NCBI GenBank assembly: GCA_021199695.1
Contig: JAJQHP010000009.1
Location: 1-6,299 of the forward strand
Length of the DNA stretch: 6,299 nt
Source of the DNA: Clostridiales bacterium
GTDB lineage: Bacteria > Bacillota > Clostridia > Oscillospirales > Oscillospiraceae
Reading direction: 5' to 3'
The number at the start of each line of letters is the position of its first letter. Position 1 is the first letter of the stretch. The position numbers and the translations under genes were made by a program. The notes beneath the pieces are model-generated. The model did not search any database and was not told the DNA's origin. It saw only the letters and a program-made list of their open reading frames with translations. Below are positions 6,185-6,299 of the stretch, one piece after another.

Positions 6185-6213
6185 TTGCCATTCGCGCCGG
6201 AATATGGTATACT
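6185..6213 (+). promoter_or_regulatory. Divergent + strand promoter (sigma-A type, extended -10)
   Basis: TTGCCA (6185-6190) and TATACT (6208-6213) are separated by exactly 17 bases, and TGG directly precedes the -10, giving an extended -10. The -35 and -10 each differ from consensus at one position (TTGACA, TATAAT). The expected start is near 6220, reading towards the right edge, away from argS. No open reading frame with a ribosome binding site starts before 6299, so the product lies beyond the window or is a non-coding RNA. Confidence 0.7.
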
Positions 6214-6244
6214 TCACACGTTAAAGCGACAAAGCTAAACACTT

Positions 6245-6279
6245 CTCAGCGTGTCAAAAATCCTTTTTGCCACGCTGAG
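6245..6279 (+). terminator. Two-part hairpin followed by a T-run: candidate attenuator, small-RNA terminator or palindromic repeat
   Basis: Outer arms 6245-6253 and 6271-6279 pair perfectly (9 bp). Inside, 6255-6260 and 6264-6269 pair perfectly (6 bp) around a 3-base loop, with one mismatch (6254/6270) between the stems. Five Ts (6285-6289) follow five bases after the stem on the + strand. It begins about 25 bases after the expected start of the 6185-6213 promoter. The T-run is short and slightly displaced, so termination is likely but not certain; the shape also fits intergenic palindromic repeats that recur in genomes of this group. Confidence 0.5.
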
Positions 6280-6299
6280 TACGATTTTTGAACTTTGAA

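Noticed and set aside
6032..6217. A 61-residue minus-strand frame starting with GTG upstream of argS
   Set aside because: There is no ribosome binding site, it overlaps the argS promoter and the divergent promoter, and it has no recognisable features.
4173..6224. A 683-residue open frame on the + strand opposite argS
   Set aside because: argS on the minus strand has complete family motifs; the opposite frame is open because of GC-biased codon use, has no recognisable domain and no ribosome binding site.

Overview
The window is a GC-rich stretch (by eye around 60% GC) that looks like the chromosome of a Gram-positive-type anaerobe of the Clostridia, most plausibly Oscillospiraceae (Flavonifractor / Lawsonibacter / Oscillibacter-like). 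This is inferred from four things: a lipoprotein solute-binding protein on a long acidic linker, GGAGG-type ribosome binding sites, a two-part lipoyl 'HlyD/MacA' adaptor with an N-terminal membrane anchor, and an arginyl-tRNA synthetase with a KPFKTR variant of the KMSK loop. I cannot name the species from sequence alone.

Layout. Positions 1-2379 (+ strand) hold a compact three-gene ABC importer operon of the nitrate/sulfonate/taurine (TauABC/SsuABC-like) superfamily. It comprises a solute-binding lipoprotein (5' end outside the window), a permease with a TTG start, and a short ATPase; the genes overlap by 8 and 17 bases. A long perfect inverted repeat (2391-2435) follows and probably terminates transcription from both sides. 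Positions 2463-4049 (- strand) encode a membrane-anchored efflux adaptor (HlyD/MacA-like) whose ABC partner is not in the window. Its 147-base upstream gap contains a perfect palindrome over a possible -10 element and an 11-bp GC hairpin directly in front of the Shine-Dalgarno sequence. Positions 4197-5969 (- strand) encode arginyl-tRNA synthetase (argS), with a good extended -10 promoter at 6034-6063 and a short leader with no room for a T-box.

The last 330 bases are intergenic. Besides the argS promoter they hold a second, diverging promoter on the + strand (6185-6213), with 17-bp spacing and an extended -10. Shortly after its expected start comes a two-part hairpin (6245-6279) with a T-run. 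This could be a small RNA, a leader/attenuator of a gene beyond the right edge, or a dispersed palindromic repeat.

How the genes relate: the importer operon is one functional unit; the adaptor and argS are unrelated neighbours in the same orientation. I see no CRISPR array, tRNA/rRNA gene, transposase or phage gene. Nothing here convincingly shows an undescribed system. The most interesting pieces are the regulatory-looking structures before the adaptor and the promoter-plus-hairpin unit at the right edge.
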